Part shown: piece by piece, positions 34,454 through 42,925 of the stretch
Numbering within the stretch: position 1 is the first letter of the stretch
Layout of the letters: each line of letters begins with the position of its first letter
Origin: Deinococcus sp. YIM 134068
GTDB taxonomy: Bacteria > Deinococcota > Deinococci > Deinococcales > Deinococcaceae
Assembly (NCBI RefSeq): GCF_036543075.1
Contig: NZ_JAZHPF010000006.1
Coordinates: 124,001-188,000 of the forward strand
Direction: 5' to 3'
DNA: 64,000 nucleotides
Notes under the pieces: model-generated
Databases searched by the model: none
What the model saw: the letters and a program-made list of their open reading frames with translations, nothing else
What the model was told of the DNA's origin: nothing
Program-made: the position numbers and the translations under genes

Positions 34454-35635
34454 TCAGAACTTCACGAGGAAGGCGGTGAAGTACATCAGCCCCACGCCCA
34501 CCGTGAAGCCGCCCAAGTTCGACCAGTTCGCCACGGGGAGGCCGAGTCTGCCGGTGTTGCGCACCACCAGCCGCCCCACCTCCCAGACGACCTGAAGGAT
34601 GGCCCCCAGGCCCAGCGCCAGGAAGATGGTCGCCAGCACCGGGTTGAACGCGAAGCCCCCGATCCAGGTGCCCAGGATGGCCGGTCCACCCGCCACCAGG
34701 GCGAGCAGGGCGAACTGCTTCAGGCCCGGGCTCCGCTTCACCAGCGGCGCGACGATCCCCACACCCTCGGTGATGTTGTGCAGCGTGAAGCCCAGAATCA
34801 GGAAGGTGCCCAGCGCCGCTTCCCCCAGCGCGAAGGCCGCCCCGATAGCCAGCCCCTCCCCGAGGTTATGCAGGCCGATGCCGACGGCGATGCGGTAGGA
34901 CAGGCCGAGGGGGGCCTCGTCCTCCCGGCGCTTGCCCCCGACCGCCAGTAGGGCGCCCACGGCGATCAGGGCGATCAAAGCGACAGCGGGCGCGCCCTGC
35001 CAGAACGCGGGGAGTTCAGCTGCGAATTCCTGCGCGTCCAGCCAGGTGCCGATCGCGAGGTAGACCAGCAGGCCCACCGTCAAGGCCAGGATGAAGTTCA
35101 TGGCGCGCCCACTCAGGCGGCGCATCCAGGGAAACCAGAGCATGCCCAGCACCACCGGCACGACGCCGACGTACAGTCCCACCAGCCCGAAGCGGGCGAA
35201 GAGACTGCTGTCCAGCCGGGGCGTGAGGGCCGCCACCGGGATCTCCGCCTCGAAGACGGTGCCGAGGTTGCTGAGAAGCGCCACCCGGTGCGCCTCGCCT
35301 TCCACCCAGGGGTAGGGGATGGTCAGCGTGGCCGACCCCAGCCGGGGAATCGGGCCGGGCGGCTCAGCGGTGAACGACCAGAAGGCGTCGTCCACCATGA
35401 CCTGGGGGATGGTGATGGCCTGCGGGCCGTCGTTGACCAGCTGCACCTGAATCAGGCCGCGCTCGGGCAAGGTGACCCGCCCGATCTTGACCTGCTCGAC
35501 CGGGGGACCCTGCAAGCTGCGCAGGCCGCCGCCCGTGGCGACCAGGTAGGCCAGCACGGCGCCCAGCAGCAGGATGGGGAGGATGGCGAGGCCCCAGAGG
35601 CTGCTCGCGGTGCCGGTGGGGGCGGGCGTGCTCAT
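34454..35635 (-). CDS. ZIP-family divalent metal transporter with an extra extracytoplasmic domain
   Basis: From ATG 35635 the protein has 393 aa. The C-terminal 260 residues are a ZIP transporter with eight hydrophobic segments and the two metal-site motifs HNLGEGLAIG and HNITEGVGIV in helices IV and V. The N-terminus has one membrane helix and then about 110 residues of strand-rich sequence (VEQVKIGRVTLPERGLIQVQ), which is unusual for ZIP proteins and may sit outside the membrane to collect metal. The start overlaps the multicopper oxidase stop by 4 bp, so both are in one transcript. Likely substrates are Mn, Fe or Zn. Confidence 0.88.
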   Translation of the reverse strand: MSTPAPTGTASSLWGLAILPILLLGAVLAYLVATGGGLRSLQGPPVEQVKIGRVTLPERGLIQVQLVNDGPQAITIPQVMVDDAFWSFTAEPPGPIPRLGSATLTIPYPWVEGEAHRVALLSNLGTVFEAEIPVAALTPRLDSSLFARFGLVGLYVGVVPVVLGMLWFPWMRRLSGRAMNFILALTVGLLVYLAIGTWLDAQEFAAELPAFWQGAPAVALIALIAVGALLAVGGKRREDEAPLGLSYRIAVGIGLHNLGEGLAIGAAFALGEAALGTFLILGFTLHNITEGVGIVAPLVKRSPGLKQFALLALVAGGPAILGTWIGGFAFNPVLATIFLALGLGAILQVVWEVGRLVVRNTGRLGLPVANWSNLGGFTVGVGLMYFTAFLVKF

Positions 35636-36783
35636 GCGCGCCTCCCGCCAGCTGTGCTGCCCCCCGTGGCCCGGCGGTCCCATCCGGCATCGACGCCTGC
35701 CTCGCGCAGGGCCGCCGCGTAGTTCACCGGCTCGACCACCTGAAAGGACCCCATCCAGCCCAGTTCGGTGAATTCACTGATGTGCGGGTGGAACATGAAG
35801 TTCCCGGGATACTTGTAGGTGAATTCCAGGATGCCGCGCTGGCCCTGCGCCTGCATGATGGTGTCCACGATACGGAGGGTCGGTTCCAGGGTGGTGCCGG
35901 TGTCGTAGTAGTTGAAGAAGTTGGCGTGCAGGTGAAACGAGTTGATCAGGTCGAACTCCAGGATATTGACCAGGTAGATGCGCACCAGCTCGCCTTTCTT
36001 GATCGGGATGGGCCGCCGCGCGAACTCGAAGCCGACGGTGTTCACGGCGTAGACCTCGTTGCCGCCGTCGAAGTTGGTGTCGAAGGCGTTTTGCACCATC
36101 ACGAACTCGCGGGCCGGGGGGCGGCCGCCTTTGGGATCGACGATAAAGGCGCCGTACATGCCCTTGTGGATGTGCCGTTTCAGGCTGGTGGCGTGGCAGT
36201 GGTAGAGGTGGCAGCCGAAAGGTTCGGCGTCGAACTCGTAGACGAAGCGGCCGCCAGGGGGAATCTCCCCCGGTCCCGCGCCGGGCACGCCGTCCATCTC
36301 GGCGGGGTGGACGCCGTGGAAGTGAATGGTGTGCGGGTGACTGGTGTGGTTGTTGAAGGTGATGCGCAGCCGGTCCCCCTCGGTGCAGCGCAGGGTGGGG
36401 CCGGGCACCCGGCCGTTGTAGGTCCAGGCGGGGAAGAAGACGCCGGGCGCGATCTCGATGTCTTTTTCGAGGGCCGTCATGGTGTATTCGCGCAGGACCT
36501 GGCCGCTCGGCAGCCTGCTGACCTGGCCGGTGTCCCAGTCGGTGAGGACTTCCATGGGATCAAAGCCGTTGCGCGCGTGGTCGACCTTCCCGACCATCAG
36601 GTTGTTCCCGTGTCCAGCGTGGGCACCACCCTTGACGGGGGGTGTGGGCGTTGCTGGCGTATGGCCTGCCGGATGGGTGGCGGATTGACCGAGCGCGACG
36701 CTGCCGACCAGGGCCGCCGCGCTGCCCAGACCCGTCCGCAACACGTCCCGCCGGGACCGCAGAGAGCGTAGCCACGCACTCAT
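35632..36783 (-). CDS. Tat-exported multicopper oxidase
   Basis: From ATG 36783 the protein has 383 aa. A Tat signal is at the start (LRSRRDVLRTGLGSAAAL), followed by a His/Pro/Thr linker. Cupredoxin domain 1 has HTIHFHG and GCHLYHCHATSLKRHIHKGM, which gives the type 1 copper Cys, His and Met. Domain 2 has FHLHANFF and FHPHISEF, where HPH stands in place of the HCH of three-domain laccases. The two-domain length and type 1 site in domain 1 fit two-domain oxidases or nitrite-reductase-like proteins. It probably oxidises metal ions such as Cu(I), Fe(II) or Mn(II) in the cell envelope. It is transcribed from a promoter overlapped by a DtxR-type operator. Confidence 0.88.
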   Translation of the reverse strand: MSAWLRSLRSRRDVLRTGLGSAAALVGSVALGQSATHPAGHTPATPTPPVKGGAHAGHGNNLMVGKVDHARNGFDPMEVLTDWDTGQVSRLPSGQVLREYTMTALEKDIEIAPGVFFPAWTYNGRVPGPTLRCTEGDRLRITFNNHTSHPHTIHFHGVHPAEMDGVPGAGPGEIPPGGRFVYEFDAEPFGCHLYHCHATSLKRHIHKGMYGAFIVDPKGGRPPAREFVMVQNAFDTNFDGGNEVYAVNTVGFEFARRPIPIKKGELVRIYLVNILEFDLINSFHLHANFFNYYDTGTTLEPTLRIVDTIMQAQGQRGILEFTYKYPGNFMFHPHISEFTELGWMGSFQVVEPVNYAAALREAGVDAGWDRRATGGSTAGGRRA

Positions 36784-36836
36784 GGCTGGCGCTTCCAAGT
36801 ACCCATCAAGATAAAAATCATCTGAGACATAAACCT

Positions 36837-36864
36837 ATTTTAGTCATGCCTAACAGCTTGTCAA
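36837..36864 (-). promoter_or_regulatory. Promoter of oxidase/ZIP operon with DtxR-type operator
   Basis: On the minus strand TTGACA (36864-36859) is followed by 16 bp and TAAAAT (36842-36837). The inverted repeat TTTAG-N6-CTAAC (36839-36854) lies over the spacer and -10, where a bound repressor would block RNA polymerase. The same pattern occurs before the regulator gene at 37006-37021. Confidence 0.75.
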
Positions 36865-37005
36865 GGTGAGACACAATCTAGGGTGAGGCGGAGCTTCAGC
36901 CGGGGCACGTTTCCAGTCTCCTCTCCAGGCAGCACATCGCTTCCCCTCCCCGAATTCCTCCGCTTGCTACGGGTAATTGTTCCGATCTGATCTCATCCAC
37001 TCGAA

Positions 37006-37021
37006 TTTAGTCTCGGCTAAA
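37006..37021. promoter_or_regulatory. DtxR/MntR-type operator before the regulator gene
   Basis: TTTAG-TCTCGG-CTAAA is a perfect 5-6-5 inverted repeat ending 8 bp before the regulator's ATG. It matches the first operator in 9 of 10 arm positions, which suggests autoregulation. Confidence 0.75.
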
Positions 37022-37029
37022 CTTGCTCA

Positions 37030-37695
37030 ATGACCCGTCTCCCACTCTCGTCCGCAGTCGAGGATTACCTCAAGCACCTGTACCTGCTCGGACAACGGGA
37101 GACGGTGAATACCCAAGCCCTTGCTGACGTCCTCGGCGTCACCCCCGCAAGCGTTACCGGGATGCTGCGGCGCCTGCATGAACAAGGTTTGGTGGAACAC
37201 GCCCCCTACAAGGGCACGCGCCTGACTCCAGAGGGTGAAGCGGCCGCCCTCGAAGTCCTGCGCCACCACCGGCTACTGGAGCTGTACCTGCATCAAGCTT
37301 TGGGGTACCCGCTCGACGAGGTGCATGAGGAGGCCGAGCGCCTGGAACACGTCATCAGTGAAACGCTGGAGGCGCGTATGGCGGCTTGGCTCGGCCATCC
37401 CGCCTTCGATCCGCATGGCGACCCCATTCCTGGCCTGGACGGCTCTGTGCCCCGAAGGCCGGAAGTCACGCTCACCAGTCTGCCGATCGGCATGGTGGCG
37501 CGGATTGTGCGGGTCCCAGGGGACCCCGCACTGCTGAAGGTGCTGATGGAACGCGGCCTGACCCCCGGAAAGGACGTGAGGTTGGTGTCCCGCGATGACG
37601 TACTGGGCACCGTGACGGTGCAGGCGAAGGAGACCCTGGTGTTGGCCACGGCGGTGGCGCGTCAGCTTCTCGTGGACGCGCCCGTCCCTGCATGA
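37030..37695 (+). CDS. mntR: DtxR/MntR-family metal-dependent transcription regulator
   Basis: The 221-aa protein has the N-terminal winged helix ([15 protein letters not shown], then [22 protein letters not shown]). The dimerisation/metal domain contains [34 protein letters not shown] and the metal-site-like [12 protein letters not shown]. The C-terminal FeoA/SH3-like domain contains [12 protein letters not shown] and [13 protein letters not shown]. It should repress the adjacent oxidase/ZIP operon when Mn(II) or Fe(II) is plentiful. Two matching operators lie between the divergent genes. The choice of Mn over Fe is not decided by the sequence. Confidence 0.88.
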   Translation: MTRLPLSSAVEDYLKHLYLLGQRETVNTQALADVLGVTPASVTGMLRRLHEQGLVEHAPYKGTRLTPEGEAAALEVLRHHRLLELYLHQALGYPLDEVHEEAERLEHVISETLEARMAAWLGHPAFDPHGDPIPGLDGSVPRRPEVTLTSLPIGMVARIVRVPGDPALLKVLMERGLTPGKDVRLVSRDDVLGTVTVQAKETLVLATAVARQLLVDAPVPA

Positions 37696-37778
37696 GCAGT
37701 GCAAAGGTACACCTGGACGAACGCATGAACGCCGAAGCCTCGGGGCTCTCCCCGTGACAGGAGACGTACTCTCCTGGC

Positions 37779-38252
37779 ATGACGAGTCCCGACTGCGGCG
37801 GCCCCGCGCCCAGACGCGCCAGCACCAACACTACCTGCCTCACGTGCGGCAGCGTTGGCTAGGCCGTCCCGCTCATCACGTTGAAGGCCCTCCTGACCCC
37901 AGCCGCCCTCGCCACCCTCGACCCGAAGGCAGAGCACCGCTTCTGTCCAGAGGCCGGATGCCAGACCGTGTACTTCAGTTCCACCCGAGCGTACGGTCAG
38001 GCTGACGTGAAGGTCGCCGTCTACCAGAAGGACATCCGCGCCACCACGCACGTCTGCTACTGCTTCGGCTCTACCCGCGCTGACCTCAAGCGTTCACACC
38101 GTGAAGGTCAGGCCGCACTTCTCCCGCAAGTGATCCGGGCACACATCCAGGCTGGACGCTGCGGTTGCAAGGTGAACAATCCTCAGGGCAGCTGCTGCCT
38201 AGGCAACGTCAACCGCGCACTCAAAGCTCTGCGGGAGGCCCATCAGCCCTGA
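37779..38252 (+). pseudogene. CopZ-like iron-sulfur/zinc metallochaperone with in-frame TAG
   Basis: From ATG 37779 the frame reads MTSPDCGGPAP, then CLTCGSVG, hits TAG at 37860-37862, and continues without a shift as AVPLITLKALLTPAAL. The later part has FCPEAGCQTVYF, VCYCFGSTRADL, GRCGCKVNNPQGSCCLGNV: the cysteine set of the N-terminal domain of CopZ-type copper chaperones, which holds a 2Fe-2S cluster and zinc. The TAG removes the first Cys pair. Translation from a TTG or other start after the TAG would give about 120 aa without it. It lies downstream of the metal regulator. Confidence 0.7.
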
Positions 38253-38535
38253 CACCACCGCGTTGCAGGCACCTCAGGATTGCGGCACGTCGCAAGCAGC
38301 ACTGGCGCTCTTGAGCTTGTCATCAGCAGCGTTCGGGAGGCCATGCTCATGAGTCTTTGAGGCGGTATCAACTCAACCTGGGTCTTGGTTCGTTCCAGGC
38401 TTCAACCTCCCACAGCCGATTCTCCACAGACGTGAGCACACGCCAAACATCTGAAACCAGGCTGCCCGCATATGTCCACCTAGAACAGGGACGTCTGGAG
38501 GGCTGCTGGAAGCCCTATCCCTGCTGGAGGCCTGA

Positions 38536-39156
38536 ATGAGCAACACCGAACCTGACACCTCTTCCCGCTCGGCAACGTCCCCTTTCCCCCTGGAAAGCCC
38601 GCCAGCCCGAGCCCGGCTGGGGGCACAGCTCAATGTGCTGGACGCCCGCCTGATCGGCTGGTGGGCCAGGCACGGCATTACCCTGCTGCGCCTCTCGCTC
38701 GGAGTGATTTTCCTGTGGTTCGGGGTGCAGAAGTTTTTTCCGGGCTTGAGCTCCGCAGAAGGGCTGGCCACCCAGACCATCTCCGTCCTGACCTTCGGCG
38801 TGCTGGCGCCGGATGTGAGCCTGCCCGTCCTGGCCAGCTGGGAGTGCGCGATTGGCCTGGGCCTGCTGACCGGCCGATTCCTGCGGGTGACGCTGGTGCT
38901 GCTGTTCGCGCAGATGGCCGGGACGTTCCTGCCGCTGATGTTTTTTCCGCACCAGACGTTCACGATCATTCCCTGGGTGCCGAACCTGGAAGGGCAGTAC
39001 ATCATCAAGAATCTGGTGCTGGTGTCCGCCGCACTGGTGGTCGGCGCCACCACACGTGGCGGCAAACTCATCGGGGATGCCAAAGCAGCCACCACGGCGG
39101 AACAGACGCAGGCGCTGCACCAGAGGTTCCGGCGCCGCTTTCACCGGGAGCCCTGA
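38536..39156 (+). CDS. DoxX-like membrane protein
   Basis: The 206-aa protein has four hydrophobic helices after a cytoplasmic N-terminus of about 50 residues. ITLLRLSLGVIFLWFGVQKF is the typical first helix of DoxX/DUF417-type proteins; WECAIGLGLLTG and FAQMAGTFLPLMFF follow. Members of this group act in membrane redox or stress tolerance, but their reactions are mostly unknown. A stretch of 283 bp before it holds nothing clear. Confidence 0.75.
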   Translation: MSNTEPDTSSRSATSPFPLESPPARARLGAQLNVLDARLIGWWARHGITLLRLSLGVIFLWFGVQKFFPGLSSAEGLATQTISVLTFGVLAPDVSLPVLASWECAIGLGLLTGRFLRVTLVLLFAQMAGTFLPLMFFPHQTFTIIPWVPNLEGQYIIKNLVLVSAALVVGATTRGGKLIGDAKAATTAEQTQALHQRFRRRFHREP

Positions 39157-39277
39157 GCTTCAGAACCACGACCCGCTCTTGATGAAGACAGCTCCAGACG
39201 GGCTAAGGGTCCGGGCCTGTGGCGGCGTTTAGGGTAAAGCCACGCGAGTCCTGGTGGCGTTCGCGGAAAGGGGTTGC

Positions 39278-40222
39278 ATGCATCACCGTCCGTTGGGCAA
39301 GACTGGTATTGAAGTTTCCGAGATCGGGTTCGGCGCCTGGGCCATCGGCGGCGACGCCTGGGGGCCGGTCGAGGATCAGGCCTCGCTGCGGGCGATGGAA
39401 CGTGCCCTGGACCTCGGCGTCACCTTTATCGATACCGCCGACGTGTACGGGGACGGCCACAGCGAAACTCTCGTGGCGAAGGTCCTCAAAGGTCGCCGTG
39501 ATCAGGTAGTCGTTGCGACCAAAGGTGGCCTGATGGGGCACCACCGCGACCCGAACCGCGAACCTGTTTATGACCGCCCCGAAAAGATCGTCCGCGCGTT
39601 CGAGGACAGCCTGCGCCGCCTGGGGACCGACTACATCGACGTGTACTTCGACCACATCTGGTGGAACGACCCCCGGGAGACAGAAGCGTTCATCACCGCC
39701 TTCGCCCACCTCAAACGGGAAGGGCTGGTGCGGGCGGTGGGGGTATCGACCGACGACTTCGACTACGTTCGGCAGTTCAACCGGGACGGCACCCTTGACG
39801 TCGTTCAGCTGGACTACAGTCTGCTCAACCGCCAGGCGGAGCAGCACATCCTGCCGTACTGTCAGGAGCAGGGGATCGGCGTAGTGGTGCGCGGCCCACT
39901 CTCGAAGGGGATGCTGACCGGGAAATTCACGTCTCAAACGCAGTTCCCCGAGGGAGATGTTCGCCACAACTGGCCGCAGGAAGACTGGTACGGGTCGCAG
40001 CTCGATCAGGTAGAACAACTGCGTGTTCTGTCGTCGCGGGAACGCTCTCTGGGTCAGCTGGCTTTGCGTTTCGTGCTGAACCACCCGGCGGTGTCCGTGG
40101 CCATCCCGGGGGCGAAGACGCCCGAGCAGGTGGAGCAGAACGTCGCTGCTTCCACCCGGTCCCTCCTTACGGAGGACGACGTCCTGTTGATCGAGACCGT
40201 CACTTCCGGAAGGTCCACATGA
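39278..40222 (+). CDS. Aldo/keto reductase
   Basis: ATG 39278 (MHHRPLGKTGIEVSEIG) is preceded by a GGAAAGGGG ribosome site. The 314-aa TIM-barrel NADPH-dependent reductase has IDTADVYGDGHSE (catalytic Asp and Tyr), VVVATKGG with the catalytic Lys, and the C-terminal NADP-binding segment AIPGAKTPEQVEQN. VYFDHIWW takes the place of the usual catalytic-His region. Length is normal. It overlaps the start of the SDR pseudogene by ATGA, so the two reductases once formed an operon. Confidence 0.9.
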   Translation: MHHRPLGKTGIEVSEIGFGAWAIGGDAWGPVEDQASLRAMERALDLGVTFIDTADVYGDGHSETLVAKVLKGRRDQVVVATKGGLMGHHRDPNREPVYDRPEKIVRAFEDSLRRLGTDYIDVYFDHIWWNDPRETEAFITAFAHLKREGLVRAVGVSTDDFDYVRQFNRDGTLDVVQLDYSLLNRQAEQHILPYCQEQGIGVVVRGPLSKGMLTGKFTSQTQFPEGDVRHNWPQEDWYGSQLDQVEQLRVLSSRERSLGQLALRFVLNHPAVSVAIPGAKTPEQVEQNVAASTRSLLTEDDVLLIETVTSGRST

Positions 40223-40461
40223 TCCGGGGGCGCACGATTCCTGCGGAGGCCTTGGCCGGTCGGGTGGCACTGGTAACAGGAGCCAACAGTGGTTTGGGGC
40301 GAGCGACCGCTCTGGGTTTCATACGCGCGGGCGCAGCTGTGACGCTGCTGGCCCACAGTGAAGTGAACCTCCGGCGGGTCGCCAGGGAAGTCGAGGCGCC
40401 CGGGCGGCGTGTGCTCGTCTGTTCCAATTAAGTACACCGCATCTAGCTCATAGACTTAGGC

Positions 40462-40983
40462 ATGGCCCGTCCTGTTCGGCGTATCGAAATTTCTCAAGAC
40501 GACGACACTCGACTCCGGGAACTTGAGACCAGTCCACACACTCACCCGAAGGCCCGCCTTCGGGCGAGCATCTTGCGGCTTCACCGACAGGGCTGGAGCG
40601 TTCCCCAACTGTCAAAGCACTTTGGTCGCAATCGTCAGGCAATTCACAACGACCTGACTCGTTTCATCGAGCGCGGGATTCCTGGTTTAGCCGACGATTG
40701 CCCACCAGGACAACTCCCGCTGGTCACACCGGAGATAGAGCAGTTTCTGCATAAGAAACTGCAAGAACAGCGCTTCTGGAACGCTCCACTGCTGTGCGAG
40801 GAAATCGAGAAGCAGTTTCGGGTCGTGATTCGACCTCGCGCACTGGCGAATCATCTCCGACGGCTGGGGTACAGCTGGAAGCGGGCCAGATATTCACCTG
40901 CGAAGAAGCTCGACCGTGAAGTCGCACAGCAACATCAGGTTTCCCTGGAAACCTTAAAAAGGGGGCGTTGGACGGCAAGTTGA
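40462..40983 (+). CDS. IS630 transposase, frame A (DNA-binding part)
   Basis: The 173-aa product holds the helix-turn-helix DNA-binding region (LHRQGWSVPQLSKHFGRNRQ) and the winged second domain (VVIRPRALANHLRRLGYSWK). The frame is left at the run A AAA AGG around 40956-40962; a -1 slip on AAA leads into frame B as LKKGALDGK. Without the slip, translation ends at 40983. Programmed -1 frameshifting is common in IS630 elements. Confidence 0.85.
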   Translation: MARPVRRIEISQDDDTRLRELETSPHTHPKARLRASILRLHRQGWSVPQLSKHFGRNRQAIHNDLTRFIERGIPGLADDCPPGQLPLVTPEIEQFLHKKLQEQRFWNAPLLCEEIEKQFRVVIRPRALANHLRRLGYSWKRARYSPAKKLDREVAQQHQVSLETLKRGRWTAS

Positions 40984-41489
40984 CCTTGAAATACCTCGAT
41001 CAGACTGGCCTTTCCCTGATGTTGTCCGTGGGCGCGACCTGGTTTCAGCGTGGCTCCGGGCAACAATTCGAGATTCCCACGCGGTGGGGATCGTCTGGAC
41101 GGATCAACCTCATCGGCACCTACGGCTTGCACGGCAGTGAAGACGTTCTGGAAGTCCGCGAGTTGCCAGGGTCTTGCAACGGTGATCAGGTGATCGCTTA
41201 CCTGGACACTTTGGCAGCGGACTGCGTTCCTGATCAGCTCACAGTCGTCGTGCTGGACAACGCTCCCTTTCACAAGGGAGCGAAGCTGAGGGAAAAGACC
41301 GCAGAGTGGGAGGAGAAGGGATTGTACCTGCGTTACCTCCCACCCTATGCGCCTTTTCTCAATCTCATTGAGGGAGTATGGCGCAAGCTCAAGGGCATCC
41401 TGATGCCGCGCCGCTGTTACACCTCGGTCACCGAACTTCGGGCGGCCCTTCTCACCGGGCTGAAGGTTCTGGGGGCAAGGTTTATCTAG
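40968..41489 (+). CDS. IS630 transposase, frame B (catalytic DDE part)
   Basis: This frame has the DDE catalytic residues: LTLKYLDQTG (first Asp), VVLDNAPFHKG (second Asp) and PPYAPFLNLIEGVWRKLK (Glu), as in IS630/Tc1 enzymes. It has no convincing start of its own; it should be made as a fusion with frame A by a -1 frameshift. Both parts look intact, so the element may still be active. Confidence 0.85.
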   Translation: MDGKLTLKYLDQTGLSLMLSVGATWFQRGSGQQFEIPTRWGSSGRINLIGTYGLHGSEDVLEVRELPGSCNGDQVIAYLDTLAADCVPDQLTVVVLDNAPFHKGAKLREKTAEWEEKGLYLRYLPPYAPFLNLIEGVWRKLKGILMPRRCYTSVTELRAALLTGLKVLGARFI

Positions 41490-41867
41490 ATGCTAGATGC
41501 GGTGTACTTAACTTGTCAGACAGTCCGGCTGTCATGGCGGCCGTCAAGTAGGGCACAAAAGCCCTCGGGCGGCTGGACATCCTGGAACAATGCTGCCACC
41601 AACGTTCCTGGACCGGTGGTCCACCTCACTGTGGAGGACTGGGACCAGGTACCCAGTGTGGACCTGCGTGCACCATTTTTGTTCGCCAAGGCGGCGTTTC
41701 CCCACCTGCAGCGGGGAGGCGGCGGCACCATCGTCAATGTTTCCTCAGTGGCGGGCAAGCGCGGCTGGGCCTGAGGACGCCCAGCCCTTCTGACGTGCGC
41801 CCCCCAGGGTCTTTCACTCTGGGGGCATGCCCACTCCAGTTCCAGCCCTCTTTCCTTTCAAGCGAAT

Positions 41868-42761
41868 CTATCCCCCCAGGGCGTTGTTCGCCAGATTCCG
41901 GAAACGTTGGAGTTCCTTGCTCGACGGGTACGCCTTCAGTGCACGCTGCGTCAGCGCCAGTGTCTTCTCGTGCTCGCCTGCCTGAGTCCACGCTTCAAAC
42001 GCCTCCTGGCGGTACAGGTAGTAAAGGGTCGGCACCCCGAGTTGCACCGCCCGGTCAAACTGGCCCGCGGCCACCTTCACGTTCCCCAACCGCAGGTTGG
42101 CCTTGGCCAGCCCCCACCAGGCATATGGGTCATTCGGGCGGGCCTTGACGTCCTGCTCCCCGTGCAGCTTCGCGTGCTGCCAGTTCGCGGTCAGGTCAAA
42201 GTCCTCGCCGAGCGCTTCACGCACCAGGCCTTCCTTCGAGGGGGGGTACGCGACCAGGTACTCGCCGTTGTAGTAGTTCCACAGGTCCTGCATCTCCGCG
42301 GTCGACAGGTTCAGGGAGGGTCCCCGGAGAGGATCACTCACCAGGAAGCGTCCGGCGCTGTACCCGTAGACCGTGCGGAAGTGCGCGACATTGCTGCCCG
42401 CCTTCAAGCGCTGTTGCACCACCACGGGCAGGCCGCGGGACACCAGCTCGCGCAGCAGTTCTGCGTCCCCGGCGTAGCGGATGACGCTGCGCAGCCCGAA
42501 GCGGCCCAGGTAGGCGGCAAGTTCCAGACTGGTGACCTGCGGATCTCCCGGGGAGTCCTTCATGGCGCCCGCCGCCTGCGCTTGCGTGACCCGCGTTCCG
42601 TAGTAGCCGAGAAGGGTCAGCGAGGTCACGGGCGCGCAGTTGTCGGGCCCCTGGTACTCATGGCGAATGTTCTTCAACGTGACGCTCGCCGGTGCCGCAG
42701 CGGCTGATCCCCCCAGCACCGCGAACGCCAGCGAACAGATGAGGAGCGGTCGAATGGACAT
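41868..42761 (-). CDS. Secreted C39-like cysteine peptidase with TPR tail
   Basis: The 297-aa protein starts with a signal peptide (LLICSLAFAVLGGSAAAAPA). The papain-like C39 core has the catalytic Cys in GPDNCAPVTSLTLLGYYG, His in NVAHFRTVYGY and Asp in FLVSDPL. About 100 residues of TPR-like helices follow (DPYAWWGLAKANLRLGNV). The role is probably cleavage or handling of an exported peptide. ATG 42761 lies only 5 bases after a -10 element, so the mRNA is leaderless. It belongs to the predicted TTTACA regulon. Confidence 0.8.
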   Translation of the reverse strand: MSIRPLLICSLAFAVLGGSAAAAPASVTLKNIRHEYQGPDNCAPVTSLTLLGYYGTRVTQAQAAGAMKDSPGDPQVTSLELAAYLGRFGLRSVIRYAGDAELLRELVSRGLPVVVQQRLKAGSNVAHFRTVYGYSAGRFLVSDPLRGPSLNLSTAEMQDLWNYYNGEYLVAYPPSKEGLVREALGEDFDLTANWQHAKLHGEQDVKARPNDPYAWWGLAKANLRLGNVKVAAGQFDRAVQLGVPTLYYLYRQEAFEAWTQAGEHEKTLALTQRALKAYPSSKELQRFRNLANNALGG

Positions 42762-42766
42762 GAGTC

Positions 42767-42798
42767 ATCTTGCTGGGCCTCTGTAAAGAACGTGTAAA
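42767..42798 (-). promoter_or_regulatory. TTTACA-type promoter box A (C39 peptidase gene)
   Basis: TTTACA, 5 bp, TTTACA, 9 bp, CAAGAT, then 5 bp to ATG 42761. The two half-sites are 11 bp apart from start to start, so they lie on the same DNA face, as for OmpR/PhoB-type regulators. Confidence 0.8.
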
Positions 42799-42925
42799 AC
42801 ACCGCGCCCATCGCCTGAAGGTCCGCATCCGGACTGAGGGTGGAACCGTCTGGAGCAGGCGTGATGTGCAGGAGTACGCCTCGGCTGTCTGGACGGGTGC
42901 CTGGCTCCCGCGCTCCTCACCCTTG

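Larger units (their letters stand above)
40431..41508 (+). mobile_element. IS630-family insertion sequence
   Basis: The ends are inverted repeats AGTACACCGCATCTAGC and its complement, bounded by a TA on each side (40429-40430 and 41509-41510), the usual IS630/Tc1 target duplication; pairing extends to 20 bp if the TA and one more base are included. The 1,078-bp element encodes two overlapping frames that form one transposase. It interrupts the SDR gene. Confidence 0.9.
40219..41774 (+). pseudogene. Short-chain dehydrogenase split by IS630 element and further mutations
   Basis: The 5' part (40219-40430) reads LAGRVALVTGANSGLGRATAL, the Rossmann-fold NADP motif. An IS630 element follows at 40431-41508. 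The 3' part (from 41511) reads DSPAVMAAVK, then an in-frame TAG, then GTKALGRLDIL. After a 2-base loss it continues as NNAATNVPGPVVHLTVEDWD and ends with TIVNVSSVAGKRGWA before the catalytic Tyr-Lys region. With the insertion, a nonsense codon, a shift and a missing C-terminus, it is dead. Confidence 0.85.
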
